From assembly GCA_016795285.1 (NCBI GenBank), contig JAEUIC010000020.1, forward strand, positions 153,418 to 217,417: 64,000 nucleotides of DNA. Reading direction: 5' to 3'. Shown here in pieces: positions 55,991 to 64,000 of the stretch. This DNA comes from Planctomycetota bacterium (lineage in GTDB: Bacteria > Planctomycetota > B15-G4 > SIAN01). Below the pieces are notes generated by a model. That model worked only from the letters and a program-made list of their open reading frames with translations, did not search any database and had not been told where the DNA came from. How positions within the stretch are numbered: the stretch's first letter is position 1; every line of letters starts with the position of its first letter. The translations under genes were made by a program, and so were the position numbers.

Positions 55991-56167
55991 TCAGGTGACA
56001 ACCAACCCGACCCCGGACTCGACGCCCACGCAGGGCGCCGGCTCGTCGACCTCTTCCACCTGCTCGGGAAGGAGGTCCCGCTGCCCGCAGGCGAGCCCCG
56101 CGACGAGGTCGAACTCCTCCTCGCCCTCGCGAAGCTCACCTTCCGCAGCAACTGCCCCCGCTACCAC
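55991..56167 (+). other. Possible coding fragment at the right end of the element
   Basis: In one plus-strand frame this stretch reads DAHAGRRLVDLFHLLGKEV and then PLPAGEPRDEVELLLALAKL, with nearly all third positions G or C, which looks like coding sequence. It runs straight across the right att repeat into host DNA, so any protein would be a fusion or truncation. No convincing start is visible; a GTG at 55995 is in a different frame. Bases 55707-55990 hold nothing I can identify. Confidence 0.3.
56152..56167 (+). other. Right attachment site
   Basis: CTGCCCCCGCTACCAC repeats the end of the initiator tRNA (4092-4107) with one difference and the same orientation. It lies where the gene content changes from defence genes to chromosomal genes. 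In the free circle this copy would lie against the recombinase gene end. Confidence 0.65.
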
Positions 56168-56215
56168 AGGGTCCCGAGTCGCTCGGCGATTCGAAGCTGC
56201 CAAGTTCCTGTGGGC

Positions 56216-56271
56216 CCGAATCGCACGCGATTCGGAGCAGTCACTTCGGAGCGGTCTCGCTGCTCCGAATC
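56216..56271. repeat. Two overlapping perfect inverted repeats downstream of the element
   Basis: CCGAATCGC-AC-GCGATTCGG (56216-56235) is a perfect 9-bp-arm palindrome. GATTCGGAGCAG (56229-56240) pairs perfectly with CTGCTCCGAATC (56260-56271). The two share bases, so the region could form either of two hairpins. Before integration this DNA lay just after the initiator tRNA, so a terminator or processing signal is possible. No gene is visible in 56168-56552. Confidence 0.6.
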
Positions 56272-56552
56272 CCGCGCAGGTCCGGCGTCGTGCGCCGCGC
56301 GAGTCGGGCGAGCGGCCGATCGAAATCCAGGCGAAGTCGCCCGCGACCGTGAGCTTGCGGCCGCGGCGTTCAGGGCCGTGCCACTGCCATGACGAGCTCG
56401 GGCAGAAGCGGTGCGACACCGCAGCCACTCTCGTCGATCGCGTGCTCCCACACGCCGCGGTTACGGCAAGAAGTGACCGCGCGGCGGCGGCGTGCGACGA
56501 GTGGTAGCTTCCGCCTCTCCTGCCCTGCCGCCCTCGATCGACGGAGCCCGCG

Positions 56553-57485
56553 ATGAGCCGGCTGCTGCTCGTGCTGTTCGTCGTCTTCATCGTGCTGGAC
56601 GCCGTGGCGCTTGGCGTGTGGTTCCTGCTCGGCTTGGCCGCGGCCAAGCCCTCGCACACGCCCGTGCTGCAGGTGGTGGCGATCGCTCTCGGGGCGGCGT
56701 TGCTGCTGGCGGGCCTGGCGTGGCTCCACCTGCGCGGCCCTTGGCCGGGAGCGCGCGCGATTTCCGTCGTGCTGGCCGGATTGCCGGTGGTGCTGCTGCT
56801 GGGCGGCGCGCTGGCCAGCCGTGGCGTGGCGCGGCTCCTCGGCGAGTCGGCCGACAACTGGGGGCAAACCGACCCCGACGCGCAGCAGCGCCTGGAGGAG
56901 GCGATTCGCGCGCGCGACCCGGCGACCGTGACTCGCATTGCCGGCGACCCGAGGAGCCGCATCAGCGAGGGAGCCGCGCTGGTGCTGGCCCTGCGCCAAC
57001 TCGAAGAGCAGCCGAGCCATCTGGAGACGCTGCGCGCGTTGCTCGCCGCCGGGGTCAGCCCGAACACGGGCGGTGGCGCCGTGGCGCCGCTGGCGGCGGC
57101 CATCGACGCCAGTCGCCATGCCGGCGCCGAGCCGGTGCGACTGCTGCTCGCGGCCGGGGCCGACCCCAACTACCGCTTTGCCAGCGAGCCGGCGTGGTTC
57201 GCAGCGCTGAGCCGCAGCACCGACTCCGCGGTGTTGCCCATGCTGCTCGATCGTGGGGCCGATCTGGGCGGCGTGAACATGGCCGGCAGCGGACCAGTGT
57301 ACTGGGCCGCCTCCTGCCAGAACTGGGAGGCGGCGGCGCTGCTCGTCGAGCGTGGCGCGGCCTGGCGGACGCTGCAGCTCGCCAATGGCCAGACCTTGAG
57401 TTCGGCGGTGAACGAGCAGCTGCGCCGCACGCCCGACGACGCGGCGCTGCAACGGCTCGACCGCGCGCTGCGTGCATCGCGCTGA
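56553..57485 (+). CDS. Membrane-anchored ankyrin-repeat protein
   Basis: 310 residues. Three N-terminal hydrophobic helices lie at about 2-28, 38-60 and 70-90 (VLFVVFIVLDAVALGVWFLL, VVAIALGAALLLAGLAWL, VVLAGLPVVLLLGGALAS). From about 110 come ankyrin-type repeats: HLETLRALLAAGVSPN, EPVRLLLAAGADPNY, VLPMLLDRGADLGGV, AAALLVERGAAW. These mediate protein contacts. The ankyrin part probably faces one side of the inner membrane. Start ATG 56553. The next gene follows after 11 bases, so they are likely co-transcribed. Confidence 0.75.
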   Translation: MSRLLLVLFVVFIVLDAVALGVWFLLGLAAAKPSHTPVLQVVAIALGAALLLAGLAWLHLRGPWPGARAISVVLAGLPVVLLLGGALASRGVARLLGESADNWGQTDPDAQQRLEEAIRARDPATVTRIAGDPRSRISEGAALVLALRQLEEQPSHLETLRALLAAGVSPNTGGGAVAPLAAAIDASRHAGAEPVRLLLAAGADPNYRFASEPAWFAALSRSTDSAVLPMLLDRGADLGGVNMAGSGPVYWAASCQNWEAAALLVERGAAWRTLQLANGQTLSSAVNEQLRRTPDDAALQRLDRALRASR

Positions 57486-57496
57486 GGGCCGCGCCC

Positions 57497-58471
57497 ATGA
57501 CGACGATCTTCGAGACCACGCTGCACCTGCTCGACTCCCGAGCGCCGCAGGAGGTGCAAGCGCAGCTCGAGCGCGCCACCGCCGCCGCGTTCGTGCTGGC
57601 GGCACCTGGGGAGCCCGCGGCGGAGCTCGAATGCGCGGCGGACTTCAGGATGGGCACGGTGCGCTATCGGTTGGCGCTGCGGTTCGTCGATGCGCTGCCG
57701 CAGGGCCATTACTACCGGTTGCATGCGCAGGCCGTGAGCGACGCCGCCGCGGACGAGCTCGTCGCGCTGCGACCCCATGCCGAGCGCTGGATCGGCTTCT
57801 GGACTGATGGCCTCACCGTGGCCGCGGAGCCGCCAGTCGGCCCTGGCTCGGCGACGCGGCGCCAGATCCTGGCCGAGGCCTGGCAAGCCAGCGAGGCGGC
57901 GCTGGCCGATGTGGGCAAGGTGCAGCAATCCATCCTGCAGGCGATGCGCGATGGCGCCACCTTCTCGACTGCGCACAAGGAAGGCGGGGCGGTGATCCGG
58001 TTCGACGGGCGCCGCTACGAACATGGCGAGTACGGCGACCACGACCGCTTGCGCCACTTCTCCGGCGACGCGGAGTTCCTGAGCTTCCTGCGCCGATTCT
58101 TCGACTACGAGACTTCGAGCCACGTCTGGCCGGCGCGCGTGCCCGAGGCGCACGCCTGGCGGCTCATCCTGCGTCGGCTCGAGCCGCCACGCGGGGGGGC
58201 CGTGATGGCGCACGCGACGCGCGTCGTGACGCGCGCGGGCCTCGGCGTCTGCACTCTGGTGGTGGCCGTGCTGGTGGTCGCCGCCGGGCTGGCCTACTGG
58301 AAGTACAGCAGCAAGGTGAAGGCGTTGCGGGCGGGCGCGGGGCCGTCCGCCGAAAAGGCACTGACGCCGCTGCCCGCCATGCCCCCGGAAAAGGATTGGC
58401 TGCGCGCACAGGACGACTTCCGACGCGCGGTGGAGGCGGCCAAGGAGCAGGCGAGCGCGGCGGCCAAGTGA
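57497..58471 (+). CDS. Unknown protein with C-terminal membrane helix
   Basis: 324 residues, family not recognised. The soluble N-terminal part reads like a mixed alpha/beta domain (RYRLALRFVDALPQGHYYRLHAQAV, GAVIRFDGRRYEHGEYGDHDRLRHF). One transmembrane helix lies at about 250-272 (LGVCTLVVAVLVVAAGLAYW), followed by a Lys/Ala-rich tail. The ATG at 57497 fits the spacing after the ankyrin protein, with which it probably acts. Confidence 0.65.
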   Translation: MTTIFETTLHLLDSRAPQEVQAQLERATAAAFVLAAPGEPAAELECAADFRMGTVRYRLALRFVDALPQGHYYRLHAQAVSDAAADELVALRPHAERWIGFWTDGLTVAAEPPVGPGSATRRQILAEAWQASEAALADVGKVQQSILQAMRDGATFSTAHKEGGAVIRFDGRRYEHGEYGDHDRLRHFSGDAEFLSFLRRFFDYETSSHVWPARVPEAHAWRLILRRLEPPRGGAVMAHATRVVTRAGLGVCTLVVAVLVVAAGLAYWKYSSKVKALRAGAGPSAEKALTPLPAMPPEKDWLRAQDDFRRAVEAAKEQASAAAK

Positions 58472-59060
58472 GCTCCTTCTCGTCGCCGGCCATGGCGACG
58501 ACGACCCGGTCCCAGCCGAAACGCCTGCGAGCGCGCCGGTCGCCGAGCTCGTCGGCGATCCGATCGAGCTCGTCGAGCCGCTGCAGCCGTTCGGCGCGCG
58601 TCCCTCCGCCGCTCGCGAGCCAGTACTCCTGCAGCGCCTTCCAGGCCGCGAACAGGGCCACCGCCCGCTCGGACGCGCTGGCGTCGAAGTCGCGCCGTTG
58701 CGCGTCGTGCTGTGGTGCCTGCCGTTCGAGCACGCCGTGCAGCGACCACACGGTGCGGTGCCATGGCGCGAGGTCGGCGGCGGCGCGGCGGCTGCGACGC
58801 CGAACCGCAGCTGCGCCTCGATCAGCTCGAGACTCGACTCGAACCAGGCGAGCGAGCCGGTCGCCTCCGCTCGTCGCGCCTCCAGCAGACGCCGCGCGGC
58901 GACCTCCTCGCCGAACGCGGATCCCGTGACCGCCAGCGGCAGGAGCCAGCGGGGTTGCTGGCGATCGGCGTCATGAAGTCGTGGTCGAGGTTCGGCGTGC
59001 TGCCCACGAGGATCCCGGCGCGCGTCGCGAGGTCGATGCGAAGCGCGGGGCGTCGGTCAC
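58472..59060 (-). pseudogene. Decayed gene of unknown function
   Basis: The minus strand carries protein-like sequence in more than one frame. One reads PRWLLPLAVTGSAFGEEVAAR then ATGSLAWFESSLELIEAQLRF; after a frame change near 58790 another reads WHRTVWSLHGVLERQAPQHDA then ALFAAWKALQEYWLASGGG and FGWDRVVVAMAGDEKEL. High third-position GC in both suggests one ancestral gene broken by frameshifts. No family recognised. The rest of the gap to 59308 has no intact gene. Confidence 0.45.
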
Positions 59061-59308
59061 GAGCCGCGCGCCATCCAGACCGTGGTCGAGAAGGAGTCGC
59101 CGGCAGCGATCGAGGCGGCGTGCGTGCGCCGCCGGACGAAGCACCCCCGACGGCGCCGGTAACTCCGGCCCGGATCGCGTGGGCTCGACCACGCGGCGCG
59201 GGGTGGGTTTCGTCGGGCGCGACGCGCGGCTCGTGCGGCAGCTGCGGATGCGCCGCGGTTTGCTTCGGATCGGAGTGCCGCGCCGTGGCCCGTTCCGGGA
59301 GGCGGAAC

Positions 59309-61039
59309 ATGAGCAGCCGTTCGCTTCGATTCCTCGTGCCCTTCACGTTCTCGTTCCTGGTCGCCGAGGCGCACGCCGACGAGACTCGGCGCATCAGCAA
59401 CACCCCCTCGGGCGCCGCCGGATCGGCCGCGAGCTGGTGCGGGGCCGTCTCCGCGGACGGGAACTTCGTCGTCTTCGAGAGCGCCGCCGACGATCTGGTG
59501 GCGGGCGACATGAACGGCCGCGAGGACCTCTTCCTCTGGGAGCGGGCGACCGGCGCGATCACGCGCGTGAGCGTCTCGACCTCCGGAGCGGAGGCGGACG
59601 GCGACTCCTACGGCCCCTCGATCTCCGCGGACGGCCGCGCCATCGCCTTCATCAGCGAGGCGACCAACCTCGCCGCCACGGGCGGATCGAACCAGAACGT
59701 CTTCGTCCGCGATCGCCTGCTCGGCACGACGACGTTGGTGACGGCCGACGCCACCGGCGCGGGCGGATCGAACAGCCCCTACCGCTTCACCTTCAACACC
59801 TCGATCAGCGCCGACGGTCGGCGGATCGCGTTCGTCACCAGCGCGACGAACCTCGGGCCCGCCGACGCCAACGGCACCGTTCCCGATGTCTACGTGCACG
59901 ACTTGGCGGATGGCTCGACGATGTTGGCCAGCGTGGACGCGAACGGCGTCGCGGTCGACGACTGCTGCTGGCAGGTGCAGATCTCCGGCGACGGCAACGT
60001 CGTCGCGTTCAAGACCACCGCGCAGAACCTGCCCGATCCGCCGCCCGGCGGCGTCTCCACGGTCTACGCCAAGGAGCTCGCGACCGGCGTCCTCGAGCGC
60101 GTCGACGTCGACTCGGCGGGCGTCGGCGGCGTGAACGGCATCAGCGCGGTGTGGGGCCTCTCCTACGACGGATCGTTGATCCTCTTCAGCGGCCAGTCGC
60201 TGCTCGTTCCCGATGACGGCGGGCTCTCCCACGGCTACCTGCGCGATCGCGTCGCGGGGACCACGGAGTCGATCGGTCGCACCACCGGTGGCGGACCGCT
60301 GCCGGGGCCCGATGGCGTGCTGAGCGCGTCGATGTCGGCCGACGGCCGCTTCGTGGCGTTCTGCAGCGGCGATCGCTTCGTCGAGAACGACAGCGGCGGC
60401 ACCCGCGACCTCTTCATCCGCGATCGCTGGCACGACGTGACGACGCTCGTCGGCGTCGGCACCTTCGACGAGCATTCGACCTCCGACGTGCTGTTCGGCG
60501 CCTACTCCGGAGCGGGGAACGGCTTCGAGTACGAGGCGGGGTTCCTCTCGGCCGACGGCCGCGTCCTCGTCTTCGACACCTTCACGCCCGAGTTCGCCCC
60601 GAACGACGGCAACGGCGACCTCGACGTCTTCGTGCGCGTGCGCGACCTGCTCCCCGCGACGACGGTGCACTACGGCGCCGGCTTCCCTGGCCGCTTCGGC
60701 GTGGTCCCGACGCTGACGCCCGACCACGAGCCCTGGCGCGGCGCGCCGCTCACCCTCCACGCGACCAACCCGTCGGGCGTGGCGACCGTCGCCTACCTCC
60801 TCTATGGCGCCGCGCGCGATTCGGTGCCGACGCCGAAGGGGGGGACGCTCCTCGTCGATCCGATCGTCGTGCTCGCCTTCCCGCTCGGGCCGGCGGGCGG
60901 TTCCTACGGCGGCGAGCTGCCCCCGGACTGGTGGGCGAACGGGCTCGTGTTCGACCTGCAGCTGCTCGAGCTCGATCCGTGGGCGTGGCGCGGCGTGTCG
61001 TTCACCGACGGCGTCGAGCTGACGATCGGCGACGGCTGA
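59309..61039 (+). CDS. Secreted PD40/TolB-like beta-propeller protein (planctomycete type)
   Basis: 576 residues. A signal peptide (SLRFLVPFTFSFLVAEAHA) is followed by repeated PD40 motifs of the form 'SADG..VAF.S.A.NLV..D.NG..D+FV+D...G.TT.VS': AVSADGNFVVFESAADDLVAGD, SISADGRAIAFISEATNLAATG, SISADGRRIAFVTSATNLGPAD, SMSADGRFVAFCSGD. The last 110 residues (HYGAGFPGRFGVVPTLTPDHEP, DLQLLELDPWAWRGVSFTDGVEL) match the C-terminal module found on many secreted planctomycete proteins. ATG 59309 follows GGGAGG. Likely extracytoplasmic; no enzyme activity evident. Confidence 0.85.
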   Translation: MSSRSLRFLVPFTFSFLVAEAHADETRRISNTPSGAAGSAASWCGAVSADGNFVVFESAADDLVAGDMNGREDLFLWERATGAITRVSVSTSGAEADGDSYGPSISADGRAIAFISEATNLAATGGSNQNVFVRDRLLGTTTLVTADATGAGGSNSPYRFTFNTSISADGRRIAFVTSATNLGPADANGTVPDVYVHDLADGSTMLASVDANGVAVDDCCWQVQISGDGNVVAFKTTAQNLPDPPPGGVSTVYAKELATGVLERVDVDSAGVGGVNGISAVWGLSYDGSLILFSGQSLLVPDDGGLSHGYLRDRVAGTTESIGRTTGGGPLPGPDGVLSASMSADGRFVAFCSGDRFVENDSGGTRDLFIRDRWHDVTTLVGVGTFDEHSTSDVLFGAYSGAGNGFEYEAGFLSADGRVLVFDTFTPEFAPNDGNGDLDVFVRVRDLLPATTVHYGAGFPGRFGVVPTLTPDHEPWRGAPLTLHATNPSGVATVAYLLYGAARDSVPTPKGGTLLVDPIVVLAFPLGPAGGSYGGELPPDWWANGLVFDLQLLELDPWAWRGVSFTDGVELTIGDG

Positions 61040-61525
61040 CCCGAGGGTGGCGCATCGCCGGCGACGGCGCTGACCCGATTCGCGACGCGCTCGAGCGAGC
61101 TCTCGACCGCGTGCGGGTGGGTCGCCGGCTCCGCGAGGTTCGTCATCGATCTCGCCACGCGCGCCAGGAGGGACGAGTCGTCCCGGACCGGCGGGAAGCG
61201 GTGGTCGGGGTGCGGAGCTCGGCCGCGAGTTCGTGCGTCATGCCCTGGACGCGCACCGGCTCGAACCCCTCGCGATCGCCGTCGGGTAGCGCATCGATCG
61301 CCTCGAGCAGGCGGCACGTGATGCGGTTCACCGCGGAAGCGGCGCTCCCCGGAGTCGCCGCGTGTGCCTCGCGTCGTTCGACCACGACCTCCTCCGGTTC
61401 GCGCTCCCGAGCCGATCGTTCAGCGCCCCTCGCAGGTGCCAGTGGGCGAGCGCGAAGCGCGTGCGACCGGTCGCGGAACGGACGCTCCGCGCACGCGACG
61501 GCCACGTCACCCCGAGGAGCACGCG
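61040..61525 (-). pseudogene. Region of decayed minus-strand coding sequence, no intact gene
   Basis: Fragments such as EEVVVERREAHAATPGSAAS, LLEAIDALPDGDREGFEPVRV and, in another frame, HRFPPVRDDSSLLARVARSMT have coding-like codon use. They do not form one open frame with a plausible start. No family recognised. A GAGGAG ribosome-binding site for the following recombinase lies at its end. Confidence 0.3.
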
Positions 61526-62386
61526 ATGGGCGCGCTGCGCGATCGAATGGAGATGGACCTGAAGATCGGCGGCTACAGCCCGGCCACCCGCAAGATCTAC
61601 CTGCTCTACGCGAGGAACTTCGTCGCCTTCCATCGCCGCTCGCCCGAGCAGATGGGTGGGGACGAGATCCGGCAGTTCCTGGTGCACCTGATCGACGAGC
61701 GCGGTGCGTCCCGCGAGACGATCCTCCAAGCGCGCGCCGCGCTCCAGTTCCTCTATCGCGTGACGCTGCGGCGCCCCGTCGAGGTCGAGTCACTGCCGGC
61801 GCCCCGCAGGATTCGCTCGCTGCCGGTGGTCTTGAGCGGCAGCGAGGTCGCGTCCCTCTTCGAGCACCTCGGCGACCTCAAGCACAAGACCATCCTGATG
61901 GTGATGTACGCGGCCGGGTTGCGCATCAAGGAAGCGTGCCACTTGCGGCCGGAACAGGTCGATTCCAGGCGCATGGTGATCCACGTCCACCCGGGAAAAG
62001 GGGGTTTCGATCGCTACACGTTGCTGTCGCCACGACTGCTGGCCGTGTTGCGCCATTACTGGCGCATCGAGCGGCCGCGCTCCGAATGGGTCTTCCCCGC
62101 GCGTTCGAGGGACCATCCCACCTCGACCGACAGCGTGCGTCGCCGGTTCCATGCAGCGGTCCGTGCGGCGGGGATCCGCAAACGCGTCACGCCGCACTCG
62201 TTGCGCCACTCGTTCGCGACGCACCTGCTCGAATGCGGCACGGACGTGACGGTGATCCGGGCACTGCTCGGTCACGCCTCGATCCACACGACGCAGATCT
62301 ACACGCGCATCCGCGTGGAACATCTGGCTCGGACGACGAGCCCGTTCGACGTGCTCGGAACGGCTGGGGCGGGGTTGCTGGGCTGA
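61526..62386 (+). CDS. Tyrosine recombinase (Xer/integron-integrase-like)
   Basis: 286 residues with both domains. The N-terminal SAM-like core-binding domain is at about 5-90 (KIGGYSPATRKIYLLYARNFVAFH, IRQFLVHLIDERGASRETILQARAALQFLYRVTL). The catalytic domain has Arg in YAAGLRIKEA, Lys in HPGKGGFDRYT, TPHSLRHSFATHLLE, LGHASIHTTQIYTRI with the Tyr. All catalytic residues are present. This compact type, related to XerC/D and to integron integrases, is often found near insertion hot spots in planctomycetes. It lies outside the att-bounded element. ATG 61526 follows GAGGAGC. Confidence 0.88.
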   Translation: MGALRDRMEMDLKIGGYSPATRKIYLLYARNFVAFHRRSPEQMGGDEIRQFLVHLIDERGASRETILQARAALQFLYRVTLRRPVEVESLPAPRRIRSLPVVLSGSEVASLFEHLGDLKHKTILMVMYAAGLRIKEACHLRPEQVDSRRMVIHVHPGKGGFDRYTLLSPRLLAVLRHYWRIERPRSEWVFPARSRDHPTSTDSVRRRFHAAVRAAGIRKRVTPHSLRHSFATHLLECGTDVTVIRALLGHASIHTTQIYTRIRVEHLARTTSPFDVLGTAGAGLLG

Positions 62387-62508
62387 CGCGTCGTTGGACG
62401 CGGCATCCGCTCGTCGCGCGAGCGTGGCCGGGCTCGACGCGCGACGAGCGCGAGGAGTCGTGACGCAGGGGTTGCGCGGGGCGAGGTGGCGCCTCGTAGG
62501 CTGCGGCC

Positions 62509-63708
62509 GTGTCGACTCCCATTCCGGCGCGAGGCTCCCGCGTGACAGCACCACTCGTCGATTCCACGACATCGGCCATCGCTCTCTTGGCGGTGCTCGG
62601 CGCCGTCTGCTGCCAAGACGCGAGCCGCCTCCGCGCGAACGAGCCGCCGGTCGAACGACGGACCTCGATCGCCGGCACGCCCGTCTCCGACCTCGGCGAC
62701 AGCTGCTGGTACGTCTTCCAGGACCAGGACGGCAATCACTGGTTCGGCAGCGATGGCGAAGGAGTCTGTCGTTACGACGGCAAGTCGCTCACGCGCTTCA
62801 CGACGGCCGACGGGCTCGCCCACGATCAGGTGCGCGCGATCCAACAGCACGGCCCGACCGGTGACCTCCTCGTCAACACCAACGGCGGCGTCAGCAAGTT
62901 CACAGGTGGCCGCTTCGTGCCCGTGTCGATCGTGGAGATGTGGCCGCCGAGCCCGACGGTGGCGGCCGCGCACGCCGACGGGGAGGCCGATGGGGAACTC
63001 GAGGAAGGATGGAGGCTCGATCCCGGTGACCTCTGGATGACCGGGTCGGGCGGGCCGCGCCGCTACGACGGCACGAAGCTCCACCAGCTGAAGTTCCCGA
63101 AGAGCCCTCTCGAGGACGAACTCGCCGCGACGATCGAGCACCGCCCCGACTGGAGCCCTTACGACGTCTGGACCGTCTTCACCGATCGCCGTGGCCACGC
63201 CTGGTTCGGCACCGGCATGTTCGGCATCTGCCGCTTCGACGGCCGCTCGTTCGCCTGGATGTTCGAGTCGCGATTGACGCAGATGCCGGGCGGCGGCTGG
63301 CTCGGCTTCCGTTCGATCGTCGAGGATGAAGCCGGCGACTACTGGTTCGGCGCCACGGCACAGCGCTACCGGGTCGAGCCGCCGAGCGCCGACGAGCGAG
63401 GATCCGTCCGCCTCCGCTACGAGTGCCTCGACGGCATGGACTTCACCGCGCTCGACGACGAACGGCAGCTCTCGCACTGCCAATCGATCGCCCGAGACGG
63501 CCGCGACCTCTGGATGGTGCCCTACCGCGGCGGGGTGTGGCGCTACGACGGCAAGGCGGTCGCGCACTTCCCGCTGCTCGACGACCGGATGGAGCCGATC
63601 ACCACCTTCGCGATCTTCAAGGACCGCCGCGGCGCCCTGTGGGTCGGCACGCACGAGAACGGCGCCTACCGATTCACCGGGAGCGGATTCGAGCGATTCC
63701 GGCCGTGA
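62509..63708 (+). CDS. Secreted two-component-regulator-type beta-propeller protein
   Basis: 399 residues. An N-terminal hydrophobic stretch ending in LLAVLGAVCCQDAS suggests a lipoprotein signal with lipobox Cys. The body is made of propeller repeats of the 'D..G..WFG...G+.RYDG.+...F' type: QDQDGNHWFGSDGEGVCRYDG, GDLWMTGSGGPRRYDG, DRRGHAWFGTGMFGICRFDG, RDLWMVPYRGGVWRYDG, DRRGALWVGTHENGAYRFTG. These are Reg_prop repeats, usually the sensor part of hybrid histidine kinases. Here no kinase follows, so it is a stand-alone binding module. GTG 62509 is the likely start; a GTG at 62542 is an alternative. Confidence 0.8.
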   Translation: MSTPIPARGSRVTAPLVDSTTSAIALLAVLGAVCCQDASRLRANEPPVERRTSIAGTPVSDLGDSCWYVFQDQDGNHWFGSDGEGVCRYDGKSLTRFTTADGLAHDQVRAIQQHGPTGDLLVNTNGGVSKFTGGRFVPVSIVEMWPPSPTVAAAHADGEADGELEEGWRLDPGDLWMTGSGGPRRYDGTKLHQLKFPKSPLEDELAATIEHRPDWSPYDVWTVFTDRRGHAWFGTGMFGICRFDGRSFAWMFESRLTQMPGGGWLGFRSIVEDEAGDYWFGATAQRYRVEPPSADERGSVRLRYECLDGMDFTALDDERQLSHCQSIARDGRDLWMVPYRGGVWRYDGKAVAHFPLLDDRMEPITTFAIFKDRRGALWVGTHENGAYRFTGSGFERFRP

Positions 63709-63776
63709 CGGCGGAGCGGCGCGAGCCCGCGCTCCGCTTGCGCCAGCAATCGTGCGACCACGGGGCGATCGGCGCG

Positions 63777-64000
63777 TCAGAGCCCGACGTGGAGTTCGAG
63801 GCCCGGCGTGAAGCTCACGCCGTGGCTCGCGCTGGCGTCGAGCGGTAGGAGTAGCTGCCCGGTTGGTTGCCTTGGTCGTCGAGGCTCGCCAGTCGCATCG
63901 TGCCGGTCGCGCGGTCGTAGACGAACGCGTCGACCTCCTTGTTGACGTCGACCGCGACGAGATTCTTCGCGTAACTGCGGAACGCGACCAGCCGGCCGTC
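63777..64000 (-). pseudogene. Internally deleted PD40-type secreted protein, continuing beyond the window
   Basis: One minus frame reads RLVAFRSYAKNLVAVDVNKEV then ATGTMRLASLDDQGNQPGSYS, a PD40 repeat, and stops at 63815. A second frame, overlapping its end, reads QLLLPLDASASHGVSFTPGL then ELHVGL and stops at 63777. This matches the end of the intact PD40 protein upstream (QLLELDPWAWRGVSFTDGVEL). The repeat region and the C-terminal module are thus joined out of frame with most of the module missing. The 5' part lies outside the window. Confidence 0.65.

Noticed and set aside
55991..57169. 392-codon minus-strand ORF across the right att site
   Set aside because: It lies opposite the ankyrin gene and is Ser/Ala/Arg-rich; only its last 60 codons matter, as the possible free-form integrase tail.
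59057..60760. 567-codon minus-strand ORF
   Set aside because: Antisense of the PD40 protein; composition mirrors the repeats of the plus-strand gene.

Overview
The window is high-GC bacterial DNA that most likely comes from a planctomycete (Planctomycetota). The clues are a DUF1580-like protein at 44.4 kb, secreted PD40 and beta-helix proteins with the C-terminal module common in that phylum (59.3, 63.8 and 13.6 kb), and a sulfatase-like enzyme. Host-type sequence lies at both ends (1-4.1 kb and 56.2-64 kb). The left end has a sulfatase-like enzyme, a NYN/LOTUS RNA-binding protein, a small membrane protein and an initiator tRNA. The right end has two membrane proteins (one with ankyrin repeats), a secreted PD40 protein, a tyrosine recombinase, a beta-propeller lipoprotein and several decayed genes.

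Between them sits what I read as one integrated element of about 52 kb, from the 3' end of the initiator tRNA (about 4092-4107) to a matching copy at 56152-56167 (15 of 16 bases, same orientation). A large serine recombinase sits directly against the tRNA, and its last codons are read antisense through it. The left part of the element (5.9-11.4 kb, minus strand) is an early phage-like replication block: excisionase-like HTH protein, primase zinc finger, replication organiser, helicase-loader-like protein and a SpoVG-like protein, mostly joined by 4-base start/stop overlaps. The middle (11.9-20.1 kb) has small and large terminase subunits, a catalytic-domain-only tyrosine recombinase, a ParB-methyltransferase fusion, an Xre regulator with a tandem operator, an AT-hook protein and a secreted beta-helix cargo protein. 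I see no portal, capsid or tail genes.

The right part (20.2-55.7 kb) is a defence island. A truncated type I restriction hsdR gene is followed by a BREX operon (brxE-brxA-brxB-brxC-pglX-pglX-pglZ-brxL) with a tandem pglX duplication whose first copy is split in two. A convergent four-gene Wadjet/Mks condensin cassette (jetA-D) follows. Then come a DUF1580 protein, an unknown HTH-like protein, and a Mokosh-like operon (pseudokinase-helicase, PLD nuclease) with an overlapping third gene encoding a P-loop ATPase. Methylation-based exclusion (BREX), plasmid cleavage by a condensin (Wadjet) and an RNA-helicase/nuclease system would then travel together on one tRNA-targeted element. The third Mokosh gene, the pseudokinase domain, the tandem pglX pair and the recombinase tail that depends on the att site are the most promising leads.
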